NCBI GenBank assembly: GCA_009930445.1
Contig: RZYD01000100.1
Coordinates: 1-7,877 of the forward strand
From: Bacteroidia bacterium
GTDB taxonomy: Bacteria; Bacteroidota; Bacteroidia; Bacteroidales; BM520
Length of the DNA: 7,877 nt
Direction: 5' to 3'
In this document: in pieces, positions 1 through 6,192 of the stretch
Position numbering within the stretch: the stretch's first letter is position 1
Layout: every line of letters starts with the position of its first letter
Position numbers and translations under genes: made by a program
The notes under the pieces: model-generated
Told to the model about the DNA's origin: nothing
What the model saw: the letters and a program-made list of their open reading frames with translations, nothing else
The model's database searches: none

Positions 1-194
1 TAAGATTTCATTTCTTTGTTCACTGCATCCAATTCCTTTTTTGTCTTATCATAGCCTAATTTATCATTTGCTTTGCGCATCTCGTGCAGGCGGTCATTCA
101 ATTTAGCCGCTTTTTCAGCCAAGTCCTTCAGTGCATTTTGTGCCTGCTGGTCGTTGATAATTATTTCCGCTATTCCTTCAGCTCTGCTTGCCAT
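1..194 (-). CDS. Tail tape-measure protein, N-terminal fragment (runs off left edge)
   Basis: The first 64 codons of a gene that continues past the left edge. The start ATG (194-192) shares one base with the TAA of the gene before it. The peptide opens MASRAEGIAEIIINDQQAQN and is then rich in Ala, Lys, Glu and Leu with heptad-like spacing (residues about 20-64), suggesting a long coiled coil. Tape-measure proteins of Bacteroidota siphoviruses often open with a short strand of the 'IIIN..QA..AL' kind followed by coiled coil, and they follow the neck and tail-completion genes, as here. Such a protein would set tail length and later help DNA enter the cell. The call rests on position and this short N-terminus; the bulk of the protein, with any membrane or lysozyme domains, is not visible. 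Another coiled-coil tail protein remains possible. Confidence 0.65.
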   Translation of the reverse strand, partial: MASRAEGIAEIIINDQQAQNALKDLAEKAAKLNDRLHEMRKANDKLGYDKTKKELDAVNKEMKS

Positions 195-622
195 TACTTT
201 AAAGTGTTTGGTGAAACAATTGATTCAGTTTTTTCTTTCATTTCCTTGTTGATTTGTTCAACAATAAAACCTGCCCCCATCATGCAGTATTTTTCAGCTA
301 AAAGGCGGCTCAAAATATGAGTTTCTCTGTAAATTACCGGCGAAAACCAGCGTTTTGCATTCCGCAATGATGTAAACCCTAAATTTCCGGTATTACCTCT
401 CCGGATTTCCTTGCCAACACCATAATTAACATAAATCCCATAATCGTTGAACCTAAACCGGACACTGCGTACAGTATTATTTCCGGTAATAATATCATTT
501 TGAAAACTTTCGTACAAATCGCCTGTTACACCTATATTTAAAGAGTTGATTTCAGCTTTCCACTCTCTTTCGGTGATTTCAGCCCATGCGGTTACTGTTT
601 TTTGCAAATTTTCGATTTCCAT
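194..622 (-). CDS. Putative tail-completion / HK97 gp10-like protein
   Basis: A 142-residue protein with no signal peptide or membrane segment. An N-terminal helix (about 1-30) is followed by 'GVTGDLYESF' and a strand-rich segment (about 45-70, RSVRFRFNDYGIYVNYGVGK). A charged 'GKEIRRGNTGN' stretch and a helical C-terminal half containing 'RNAKRWFSPVIYRE' come next. The order 'TG.L..SF', then 'YG.YVNYG', then a basic loop is typical of gp10-like neck or tail-completion proteins that join head and tail, and the position just before the tape-measure gene fits. Its ATG shares one base with the preceding TAA (TAATG), and its own TAA does the same with the next ATG, so translation is probably coupled. 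The family call is by pattern only; it could be another minor tail protein. Confidence 0.55.
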   Translation of the reverse strand: MEIENLQKTVTAWAEITEREWKAEINSLNIGVTGDLYESFQNDIITGNNTVRSVRFRFNDYGIYVNYGVGKEIRRGNTGNLGFTSLRNAKRWFSPVIYRETHILSRLLAEKYCMMGAGFIVEQINKEMKEKTESIVSPNTLK

Positions 623-1137
623 TACGAAATTATTACAGGTTCTGTCCAGTCGTCATTGTTGTACACAATGCTTCCGGGATGATCAAGCATAAAGAAACTC
701 ACATTAATACCCCACCAGTTACTTCCAACAGGTCCGACCTGAGTAAATGTCAGGCTTGGTACATCCAGCCTGTGCATCATATTGAGATAATTGGCACGGT
801 CGTTCAGCATTTTTGCTGTAATCTTATCCACAACAGCTTTGCAGTTGTCAATGATCTGGTATTTTCCCGAAAACGTTCCTTCAGCATAATTTTTCAACAG
901 AAAATAAGTGAAAAAACGCTTTTGAAGAATATTATCGCTTTTATTATCAATCAATTGTGCTCTAAAGCTATCCATCAACACCAACTGGTAACCTTCGGCA
1001 TATTGCATTTCAGCCAGGAATCCTTCCATCTTTGCAATATTTTCGGCTTTTGTAAAGTGATTACCTGCACTGCTGTTGGCAATCACCTTCAGCGTTTCGG
1101 CAATTTCCTGAAAATATGTTTCGGCATTGAAGCTCAT
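622..1137 (-). CDS. Unrecognised phage structural protein, neck/tail region
   Basis: A 171-residue protein that I cannot assign to a named family. Its first two thirds are largely helical (about 1-125, with 'ETYFQEIAETLKVIANSS' near the start). The last 45 residues look like strands: 'PSLTFTQVGPVGSNWWGINV' followed by 'SFFMLDHPG'. No signal peptide, membrane segment or catalytic motif is visible. It starts inside the end of the gene before it (ATGA overlap) and its TAA shares a base with the next ATG. Lying between the connector genes and the gp10-like gene, it may be a neck protein or tail terminator, but this is inferred from position alone. Confidence 0.6.
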   Translation of the reverse strand: MSFNAETYFQEIAETLKVIANSSAGNHFTKAENIAKMEGFLAEMQYAEGYQLVLMDSFRAQLIDNKSDNILQKRFFTYFLLKNYAEGTFSGKYQIIDNCKAVVDKITAKMLNDRANYLNMMHRLDVPSLTFTQVGPVGSNWWGINVSFFMLDHPGSIVYNNDDWTEPVIIS

Positions 1138-2015
1138 TTCATTTTATTTTTATAATCATTGTGTTGTTTTAAAGTCTGCTCCAGATGTACCATCACATCC
1201 CAGAGATATTGTTCACGCACAACCTTACTCTTTGTAACGTCGCCATTGGTCAGGCTATCAATAATGGTCAGGCTGCCGAACTTATCCTTACCAGCTCCCT
1301 TACTGCCGAACACCAGCGGAAACATTTCAGCCAGGTGAACAATACAGCCGTTGAACCAGAGCATAATAGCTATTTTTGTGGAAATGTTAATTTTTTTAAC
1401 ATATTTTACACGTTTTTCCACAGTAAACTCATTGAACGGCTCACGGCGATCACCACGATAATTCACTGAAAAAGGATCATAATTACTGTCCTGATGCCGG
1501 TAAAGGGTAGCGATCAGTTTATCGAGAAACTCATTTTTTCCTGTTGCCACATATCGCCTGAAAAAATTATCAGATGTAAGATATTCGCCAAACGTAAGGT
1601 TATACAATCGGTTTGCCGGACCATACAACGGTCGTAACCTTTGTAGCCATACCCCGCATCGGATGTAAGGGAAAAGATTATGAGTGAGTTTTGAATTGAT
1701 GTGAATGATTTTCCCATTTTTTGTTTCTGTTTCTTTAAATAAAAAATCCAGCTTCCTGCACATTTCATTAAATTGCCAGGGCAACAATCTGTATTTTTTT
1801 TTATTGATAACCAGCACAACACCAGATTCACGTAATGAAGCTAATGAATGAAGTTTCCAGCCGGTAAAAATCAATAATGCTTTGATTTTAAATTCGTATT
1901 CGGGCAACGGCGTGTTGACCATCGACGCTATTGCCAGAAGCTGACTTTGTGTCATTTCGTCCCACGATGATGGAATAAGGGTGGTTGTAGTATTGTTGAT
2001 TGTTATACTTGTCAT
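1134..2015 (-). CDS. Unrecognised phage structural/assembly protein, 293 aa
   Basis: A 293-residue protein of the connector-to-tail block, with no recognised family. The N-terminus reads 'LIPSSWDEMTQSQLLAIASM', a 'W-E-hydrophilic-Q-L' opening that suggests a helical domain reading out onto another protein. Around residues 139-170 lies 'LTFGEYLTSDNFFRRYVATG' followed by 'LDKLIATLYR', a pattern I associate loosely with phage tail-assembly or baseplate accessory proteins. The C-terminal part (about 210-293) is helical and basic. 'GSKGAGKD' near residue 240 is not a Walker A motif, since the Ser/Thr after GK is missing. Start and stop each overlap a neighbour by 4 nt (ATGA). A tail-assembly chaperone role is possible but unproven. 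Confidence 0.6.
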   Translation of the reverse strand: MTSITINNTTTTLIPSSWDEMTQSQLLAIASMVNTPLPEYEFKIKALLIFTGWKLHSLASLRESGVVLVINKKKYRLLPWQFNEMCRKLDFLFKETETKNGKIIHINSKLTHNLFPYIRCGVWLQRLRPLYGPANRLYNLTFGEYLTSDNFFRRYVATGKNEFLDKLIATLYRHQDSNYDPFSVNYRGDRREPFNEFTVEKRVKYVKKINISTKIAIMLWFNGCIVHLAEMFPLVFGSKGAGKDKFGSLTIIDSLTNGDVTKSKVVREQYLWDVMVHLEQTLKQHNDYKNKMK

Positions 2016-2902
2016 CCGATCACAAAGAATTTACTTTCTTCAGTATTTTCGTAACGTTTATAAGCTTTTTCGGGCGATTTCCAAACTCCACTGTCCCTGT
2101 AAGCCGGATAGCTATCAACATTAGTATCAAGAATAGCTTTTGCGGCCATCAGGAAACGCATTCCGTCGGTGTACAGCTTTTCATCTTTATTGGCGCGGCT
2201 GGCTGTAATGTAAGCAAGAGCTTTTTGCAGGTACGGAAGTACAATCTGATTTTCATTGCTTACAGCATTATCTTTCAGTTCACCTTTAATTTCGTCCATC
2301 AGGTCGCTGCTGACCAATGGCGCCATTTCGAGCAGTTCCACATCACGCATCACGGGTCGCCATTCCAGATATTTCAGCCGGCTGCGGTCAATTCTGTAGA
2401 TTTCGTCAAACCTGCGGGCGCTGGTGATCAGTACGTCGTATTGTTCGCTGTAGGCTTCCGAATTTTCCCACAGCGGGTAATCTTCTTTATTTTCTTCAAG
2501 GAAAACCAGCAACGATTCCATAGCATCATAAGCAGCAGCAATCAGGTCATTGCGTAAAGTATCGGTGCGATCCTTACTTGCCGGAGCAAGATTTTGAGTA
2601 TTCACCACTCCTATTCCGGTAGGGCCAACAACTACATTGAGTGCCGAAAGCCCGTAGAATATGGCAAAATTTGCTATCGGGCGCTGCACATAGGGGAGCA
2701 GGACTTCGAGTTCGGCGGCATTACCTGGTTGTGTTTCTCCCTCTGCCAGATTGTACCAATTTTCGAGCTCATTATATTGCTCTTTTCCCAAAAGTCTGAT
2801 TATTTGTGTTTTACTTTGTTCGATGTAAGGTAACAGACTTTTTTGTTGAAAATTAATGTCAACACTTACATATTGTTGAATTTCAGCGGTTGTTTTAATC
2901 AT
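2012..2902 (-). CDS. Putative head-tail connector, DUF6712-type
   Basis: A 296-residue, mostly helical protein directly after the portal gene. The N-terminus, 'YVSVDINFQQKSLLPYIEQS' and then 'IIRLLGKEQYNELENWYN', with a later 'LLPYVQRPIANFAIFYGLSA' (about 68-88) and a second helical half with 'YRDSGVWKSPEKAYKRYENT', fits the DUF6712 proteins of Bacteroidota phages, which I recall lying beside portal genes. That family has no firmly known role that I can state; an adaptor or connector seated under the portal is an inference from position. It begins within the last bases of the portal gene (ATGA) and ends within the start of the next. The length is consistent with a complete protein. The family assignment is from memory of sequence style, not from a search. 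Confidence 0.6.
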   Translation of the reverse strand: MIKTTAEIQQYVSVDINFQQKSLLPYIEQSKTQIIRLLGKEQYNELENWYNLAEGETQPGNAAELEVLLPYVQRPIANFAIFYGLSALNVVVGPTGIGVVNTQNLAPASKDRTDTLRNDLIAAAYDAMESLLVFLEENKEDYPLWENSEAYSEQYDVLITSARRFDEIYRIDRSRLKYLEWRPVMRDVELLEMAPLVSSDLMDEIKGELKDNAVSNENQIVLPYLQKALAYITASRANKDEKLYTDGMRFLMAAKAILDTNVDSYPAYRDSGVWKSPEKAYKRYENTEESKFFVIG

Positions 2903-4281
2903 ATTTTTTCCTCCATTCCGGTTTTATTTTTATCAAGGGTTGTAAGCTGGATGTCAGGAATTGTAAAATCAATGTCCGGTGGCCAGTTGTTTACCGCTTT
3001 AACCATATACAACGGGCGAAGCAGCCGGTCGCGGATAGGTTTCAGCAATGCTTGTTTGATGGTGAACATTTCCCGTTTGTCGGTTCCCGAAAAATTGCTG
3101 TTTTTGCCAGGTGCGCTGCCGATCAGCGAGGGATGTACACCAAGCGAATAAGCAATCATATTGCTCACTTCGCTGCTATCTTCAAGATATTCGCCTCCTT
3201 TAAGTAAATTTTCGACTGCTTTTATTTCGACACGATAATCCTTTTTGCCATTAAGGTTTGTACGTGTAAACGAAATCATGCTTTTGCCCTGATTCTGCAT
3301 TCCTGTCAGGTACTTGTTGAAATTTTCATATTCTACTGCGATTCGTGTACGTTTTTCGTCCTCTTCGGTAATTCCTTCACGGGCAAAAATGTCAGGAAAA
3401 TAATCATCACTCAGGTAAATGATGTATTTGATAGTCATTCCGTTTTCGATCACATACTTTTTAAACATCGGTATTTGAACCGCAAAATCGTACCATCCGC
3501 TTTCGAAAATGGAATACCAGTAGGGGCGTTGGTAATAAGTGCGGCCAGGGGTCGGGAAGTTGAGTGCCACAATATACCTGTAATTTTTATCATCTTTAAA
3601 GGTACCATTTGCCCGCGGACGCCGGCCGATTCGTTCGAGCAGGTCGTAAAGCGGGCGACGTGGATCAAGTACCGGAGTAACCACTGTTATGGCGGGGTCG
3701 CAGGCGTATTTATCCCAGTTGGCCGAATAAAGATGATTTTCAATTTTTCCGGTTTTTTCATTAACTTCAGTCCACCGGCTGAATACTGCTTCCTTATGAT
3801 TAAGTTCAACGATCCGGCGTTTCTCCGGCGTTTGACGGTTGAGAATAATTTCGGGGAATACGTTGTAAAAGTAATTAAGGTCAGTGATCTGTTCGAGTAA
3901 AAATCCATTTACATCGTTGTATTGAAAAAAATCGTTAATTTCATTATTATCGTGAACAGGAACGACATTACGTTCGCCCTTTTCGTTGTAAGTTATCCGG
4001 CAAGGTATAACACCATCGCCGTATGTTACCTGTATATTGAATAATATTCCGGATGACAAATCGGGGCTTTCCTGTACTTTTTCGACAATATTCTGGGGCA
4101 ACATATTATCCGATCCCCACGGAACAACCATAAAATCCTTGTTATCAGCGCTTGCAGCAAATGGTGGAGCTGTAGGAGTTTCGAAGAGGTGCATTGCTTC
4201 ATTTTTAAAAACAATTGCCGATTGTGTACTTGTCAGATAACCGGTTCCGTTTGGCATAACAATAACTTCTTCCTTTTGCAT
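2899..4281 (-). CDS. Phage portal protein
   Basis: A 460-residue protein expected to form the dodecameric ring at the capsid vertex through which DNA is packed and ejected. An N-terminal segment ends in 'FMVVPWGSDNMLPQNIVEKV' (about 51-70), typical of portals of Bacteroidota phages. The mid region has 'FPEIILNR' and the aromatic 'GRTYYQRPYWYSIFESGWYD'. The C-terminal third has the portal-like 'SNMIAYSLGVHPSLIGSAPG' (about 375-392), then 'FSGTDKREMFTIKQALLKPI', like the clip and stem part of siphovirus portals. Its ATG (4281-4279) shares a base with the TGA of the 78-residue gene before it (TGATG), which supports this start over the internal Met9. Its stop overlaps the next start by 4 nt. No large terminase or capsid gene is adjacent. 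Confidence 0.85.
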   Translation of the reverse strand: MQKEEVIVMPNGTGYLTSTQSAIVFKNEAMHLFETPTAPPFAASADNKDFMVVPWGSDNMLPQNIVEKVQESPDLSSGILFNIQVTYGDGVIPCRITYNEKGERNVVPVHDNNEINDFFQYNDVNGFLLEQITDLNYFYNVFPEIILNRQTPEKRRIVELNHKEAVFSRWTEVNEKTGKIENHLYSANWDKYACDPAITVVTPVLDPRRPLYDLLERIGRRPRANGTFKDDKNYRYIVALNFPTPGRTYYQRPYWYSIFESGWYDFAVQIPMFKKYVIENGMTIKYIIYLSDDYFPDIFAREGITEEDEKRTRIAVEYENFNKYLTGMQNQGKSMISFTRTNLNGKKDYRVEIKAVENLLKGGEYLEDSSEVSNMIAYSLGVHPSLIGSAPGKNSNFSGTDKREMFTIKQALLKPIRDRLLRPLYMVKAVNNWPPDIDFTIPDIQLTTLDKNKTGMEEKI

Positions 4282-4517
4282 CAGATAAATACCTCCTGTC
4301 CGTTAAGTTCCATCAGGCCGATCCTGTGCAATTTACGGATCTGTCCGTTTGGAAATTTGATGTTAAGTGTTTGATTTTGATTGAATGATGACAGCAGGAT
4401 GCAGTTTTTCCCTTCGATTATTTCTCCGTTTTTTTTCACAGCTTTAAAATCGAAAGGCACCGGTTGACCGGCTTCTTTGCGTTCCATCACCAGCATTATT
4501 CTGCTTATGTGTATCAT
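4281..4517 (-). CDS. Small protein at head of structural operon, unknown function
   Basis: A 78-residue protein, the first gene after a predicted promoter. It reads 'PVPFDFKAVKKNGEIIEGKN' followed by 'LNIKFPNGQIRKLHRIGLME', a pattern of short strands separated by 'NG' turns that suggests a small beta barrel. Two Met codons lie downstream of the first (residues 8 and 11), so the true start may be slightly later. No SD precedes it; the leader is A/T-rich with the ATG only about 14 nt from the predicted -7 box. It is joined to the portal gene by TGATG. The link to the portal suggests a role in head or neck assembly, but I do not recognise the family. Confidence 0.6.
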   Translation of the reverse strand: MIHISRIMLVMERKEAGQPVPFDFKAVKKNGEIIEGKNCILLSSFNQNQTLNIKFPNGQIRKLHRIGLMELNGQEVFI

Positions 4518-4531
4518 TTAAAATTTTTCAG

Positions 4532-4562
4532 CAAATAAAAAAGGAGCTCCGGCAATGGCAAA
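4532..4562 (-). promoter_or_regulatory. Predicted Bacteroidota promoter for the portal/tail operon
   Basis: On the minus strand a TTTG (-33 element, plus positions 4559-4562) is followed after 19 nt by TTTATTTG (4532-4539), one base from the Bacteroides -7 consensus TAnnTTTG. The spacing equals that of the second promoter at 6227-6257, and both -33 boxes lie in the same 21-bp repeat. The spacer holds the palindrome GGAGCTCC (4543-4550). The predicted transcript would have a very short leader before the ATG at 4517. Confidence 0.5.
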
Positions 4563-4577
4563 GGACAAAAAAAACGG
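4557..4577. repeat. 21-bp junction repeat, copy 1
   Basis: An exact 21-bp match to 6252-6272: GGCAAAGGAC, then eight A, then CGG on the plus strand. On the minus strand it combines a terminator T-tract with the -33 TTTG of the next promoter. The identity stops at once on both sides (plus T versus C on the left, G versus C on the right). Confidence 0.85.
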
Positions 4578-4584
4578 GGGTTTT
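4567..4584 (-). terminator. Weak intrinsic terminator ending the ParB-like cassette
   Basis: On the minus strand AAAAC, loop CCCC, GTTTT (plus 4571-4584) forms a 5-bp stem that runs into a tract of eight T in total (4567-4574). The stem overlaps the stop codon of the 71-residue gene. It is A/U-rich and weak, so partial read-through into the portal operon is likely. Confidence 0.4.
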
Positions 4585-4798
4585 ACTCTTCAGGATTCGT
4601 GAAATATTTTTTTACAAATATCTCTCCTTTTATAAATAACAAATCTTCCTGTTCTCCGATTTTACGCATAAAAGCTCTTTTATCGGATTGATTACTGAAA
4701 CTCAATGTAACGTAAGTATCAACCTCATTTTTTTTGTTTTCAGCTTTTAATTCTTTAATTTTTTCAGTTTTTTCCTGATGTTCTTCAACATTTTCCAA
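4583..4798 (-). CDS. Small charged protein downstream of the ParB-like gene
   Basis: A 71-residue protein that I do not recognise. The first 25 residues are nearly all Glu, Lys, Asn and Gln ('EEHQEKTEKIKELKAENKKN'), predicting an exposed helix. The rest looks like a small alpha/beta domain: 'DTYVTLSFSNQSDKRAFMRK', then 'LLFIKGEIFVKKYF'. The 'V.L.F....D...F....G' pattern recalls small phage proteins that bind a partner, but no function can be assigned. It begins 9 nt after the stop of the ParB-like gene with only a distant AGGA before the ATG, and it is the last gene of the cassette, its stop codon sitting in the weak terminator stem. It is probably made with its two upstream neighbours and may act with them. 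Confidence 0.6.
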   Translation of the reverse strand: MENVEEHQEKTEKIKELKAENKKNEVDTYVTLSFSNQSDKRAFMRKIGEQEDLLFIKGEIFVKKYFTNPEE

Positions 4799-4807
4799 TG
4801 ATTTTTC

Positions 4808-5335
4808 CTAAGCTTTTATTTGTTCAAAATTCTGAATTGTCTCTTCGATTTCAGCAATATCAAGGTTTTTAAGATCAGCTTCGATTCCAAATATTTGTAA
4901 ATCTTCATCTTTAATCCCTGCAATTTCAAAATCAATATCAGGAAACTCTTCATTACTGAGAATTTTGTTCATTTTTTCGATCGAATAATCTCCCATTAAT
5001 CTAGGATTATTGAGAGCGATGTTCAATTCAATCTCCTGTTTATAATCCAATTCTACAGCAGCAACGATCAAATCGTAATCAAGATTTTTGTATTTTTTTT
5101 GCCATTCTTCATCCAGAATCTTTAACCGCTGATGTCCACCAATAAGATTTCCACTGGTTTTGTTCCAGATCAAAGGTTCTCTCAATTTGATTTTTTTCAA
5201 CGATTTTTTTAAATCCTTGTAATTCTGATCGTTTATAATTCGTGGATTGTACTTTGCTTCATTTATCTGCGAACGGTGTACCGTTAGCATTACATAATCC
5301 TGTAAAAAGTGCATGTTACTTTCGTTTATTTTCAT
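4808..5335 (-). CDS. ParB/sulfiredoxin-fold protein, IbrB-like
   Basis: About 175 residues. 'INEAKYNPR' (near 24-32) is the usual opening strand of the ParB N-terminal domain. 'LKKSLKKIKLREPLIWN' and 'GNLIGGHQRLKIL' follow, with the signature GGHQR at about 66-70; the family's nucleotide-binding motif is usually G-[EG]-[RH]-[RQ]-R. 'ALNNPRLMGDYSIEKM' lies further on. The C-terminus is acidic and there is no ParB DNA-binding helix-turn-helix, so it is not a partition protein. The frame extends to a TTG at 5341. I take the ATG at 5335, which overlaps the PP-loop gene by 20 nt; an ATG at 5314, one base past that gene's stop, is a credible alternative. In E. coli IbrB, a protein of this fold works with the PAPS-reductase-like IbrA to activate genes; the same pairing here suggests, but does not prove, a regulatory or modification role. 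Confidence 0.75.
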   Translation of the reverse strand: MKINESNMHFLQDYVMLTVHRSQINEAKYNPRIINDQNYKDLKKSLKKIKLREPLIWNKTSGNLIGGHQRLKILDEEWQKKYKNLDYDLIVAAVELDYKQEIELNIALNNPRLMGDYSIEKMNKILSNEEFPDIDFEIAGIKDEDLQIFGIEADLKNLDIAEIEETIQNFEQIKA

Positions 5336-5996
5336 ATTCAAACAATATTTGTTTTGCTAAAGGGAAGACTGAGAATAATTTTTCAAGGTCTTTATTGTTA
5401 TTTTTTTTTAACCATAATATAACATCAATAGTAATATCCAGGCCATTTGAATTTTTTTTACCATATTCTATGGGGCGGATCAAATTTTTTAATTCGATGT
5501 AATTGATAACCTGTTTTTTATTCCACATCGAAAGAGGATAAATTTTTTTGCCGGTTTCATTTATTGCATTGAATTTATATCCTTTAAGCATCAATCTTCT
5601 GTTCAGGCTATCGGCTTGTTTATGTCCAAAAACAATCCAATTGCATTCTGTAAGTTTTCTGGCTTTTTCTTCAACATCCGACTGTTTGAACAATTTAACA
5701 GGTTTGTCCGGTCTCGGGAAGCTGTAATAATTATGGTGCATATAATAACTTGTCATCCAGTGAGGTAAAATGGTAAGATCAGCATTTTCGTAGCGTTCTA
5801 CCCATTTTTGGTAAGGTTTAAGATGATCAAGATTTGGAATAAATTCCATAAAAATGCAATGTATTTTTTCGAAATGCGGAGATAATAAATCAAGCAATAC
5901 TACACTATCTTTTCCGCCGCTGTAGAATAAAATTACCTCCGGAGTTTGATTCCGGAGGTATTTTATCAAGGCTGCCGTGTGTTGGAATGGCGTCAT
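5316..5996 (-). CDS. PP-loop ATPase of the PAPS-reductase family, IbrA-like
   Basis: 226 residues. The PP-loop 'YSGGKDS' at residues 25-31 binds the pyrophosphate of ATP or an adenylyl group. 'DLTILPHWMTSYYMHHNYYS' and 'NWIVFGHKQADSLNRRLMLK' follow; the latter matches the 'G.R..ES..R' core of PAPS reductases. 'IYPLSMWNKKQVINYIE' matches their 'PL..W....V..Y'. The C-terminal Cys motif (ECG.H) of assimilatory CysH is absent and there is no iron-sulfur cysteine set, so sulfate reduction is unlikely. Relatives are IbrA and, more distantly, DndC. The gene starts 7 nt after the second tiny peptide; an AGGAGG made from that peptide's last codons lies 11 nt upstream and probably serves as its ribosome site. 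Substrate unknown. Confidence 0.8.
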   Translation of the reverse strand: MTPFQHTAALIKYLRNQTPEVILFYSGGKDSVVLLDLLSPHFEKIHCIFMEFIPNLDHLKPYQKWVERYENADLTILPHWMTSYYMHHNYYSFPRPDKPVKLFKQSDVEEKARKLTECNWIVFGHKQADSLNRRLMLKGYKFNAINETGKKIYPLSMWNKKQVINYIELKNLIRPIEYGKKNSNGLDITIDVILWLKKNNNKDLEKLFSVFPLAKQILFEYENKRK

Positions 5997-6003
5997 AAAC
6001 TGA

Positions 6004-6072
6004 CTATCCTCCTAAAACTACGGTACCACCGGTCATGGTGTAGCCTCTGGTGCCACCTTTTGAACGTACCAT
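6004..6072 (-). CDS. Tiny peptide 2 (22 aa), ends Leu-Gly-Gly
   Basis: A 22-codon reading frame before the PP-loop gene. It starts MVRSKGG, has RGYT at residues 9-12 and ends VVLGG. AAAGGAG lies exactly 7 nt before the ATG, a far stronger ribosome site than at the large genes. Aligned to tiny peptide 1 with one gap, 10 of 22 positions agree (M, R, S, G-Y-T, T, L-G-G). Four of the shared residues use different codons (GGT/GGC, ACT/ACC, CTT/TTA, GGT/GGA), which argues for selection on the peptide. It has no signal peptide or membrane segment and is rich in Gly and Thr. The last codons GGA GGA also form an SD for the next gene. Function unknown; a leader peptide is the main alternative. Confidence 0.6.
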   Translation of the reverse strand: MVRSKGGTRGYTMTGGTVVLGG

Positions 6073-6079
6073 AAATGTT

Positions 6080-6087
6080 CTCCTTTC
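6080..6087 (-). promoter_or_regulatory. Strong ribosome binding site of tiny peptide 2
   Basis: GAAAGGAG on the minus strand with 7 nt to the ATG at 6072. The same AAAGGAG at the same spacing precedes tiny peptide 1. It fixes the start and is unusual for Bacteroidota, where most genes lack an SD. Confidence 0.65.
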
Positions 6088-6113
6088 TTTTTAAAGTTTC
6101 ATAATCGGGTTAA

Positions 6114-6185
6114 TTAACCTCCAAGTGCGGTCATGGTGGTGGTTGAAGTGTAACCCTTACCATAGACATTGGTTGAACGCATCAT
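6114..6185 (-). CDS. Tiny peptide 1 (23 aa), ends Leu-Gly-Gly
   Basis: A 23-codon reading frame, the first of the cassette after its promoter. It starts MMRSTNVYGKGYT, continues with Ser/Thr and ends TALGG before TAA. AAAGGAG lies 7 nt before the first ATG; a second ATG follows directly and could also be used (10 nt spacing). It is related to tiny peptide 2 (shared M.RS, [KR]GYT and final LGG), and the two leaders are also alike, so the pair looks like an old tandem duplication separated by 41 nt. The GGAGG in its last codons has no start codon at SD distance, so here the final Gly-Gly is not explained by ribosome binding. Function unknown: bacteriocin-like, carrier-like or leader roles are all open. 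Confidence 0.6.
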   Translation of the reverse strand: MMRSTNVYGKGYTSTTTMTALGG

Positions 6186-6192
6186 CAGATTA

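Noticed and set aside
586..1155. Long plus-strand reading frame of 189 codons
   Set aside because: It is antisense to the 171-residue structural gene, has no promoter or ribosome site, and its composition (Cys, His and Phe rich) is that of a shadow frame.
1270..1310. GSKGAGKD in the 293-residue protein as a Walker A motif
   Set aside because: The Ser/Thr after GK is replaced by Asp and there is no Walker B or ATPase context.
2000..2557. Plus-strand reading frame of 185 codons
   Set aside because: It lies opposite the connector gene, which has coherent helical sequence and ATGA overlaps at both ends; the plus frame is Phe-rich and without recognisable features.
3475..3900. Plus-strand reading frame inside the portal gene
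   Set aside because: It is a shadow of the portal gene, whose protein is well recognised.
4543..4550. GGAGCTCC followed by six T on the minus strand as a terminator
   Set aside because: The palindrome leaves only two base pairs once a loop is allowed; it is more likely promoter spacer or an operator.
4808..5335. Plasmid or chromosome partition ParB
   Set aside because: Only the N-terminal domain is present, with no helix-turn-helix and no ParA next to it.
5316..5996. Assimilatory PAPS reductase (CysH) for sulfate metabolism
   Set aside because: The PP-loop is present, but the C-terminal ECG.H motif and the iron-sulfur cysteines are absent, and no other sulfur-assimilation gene is near.
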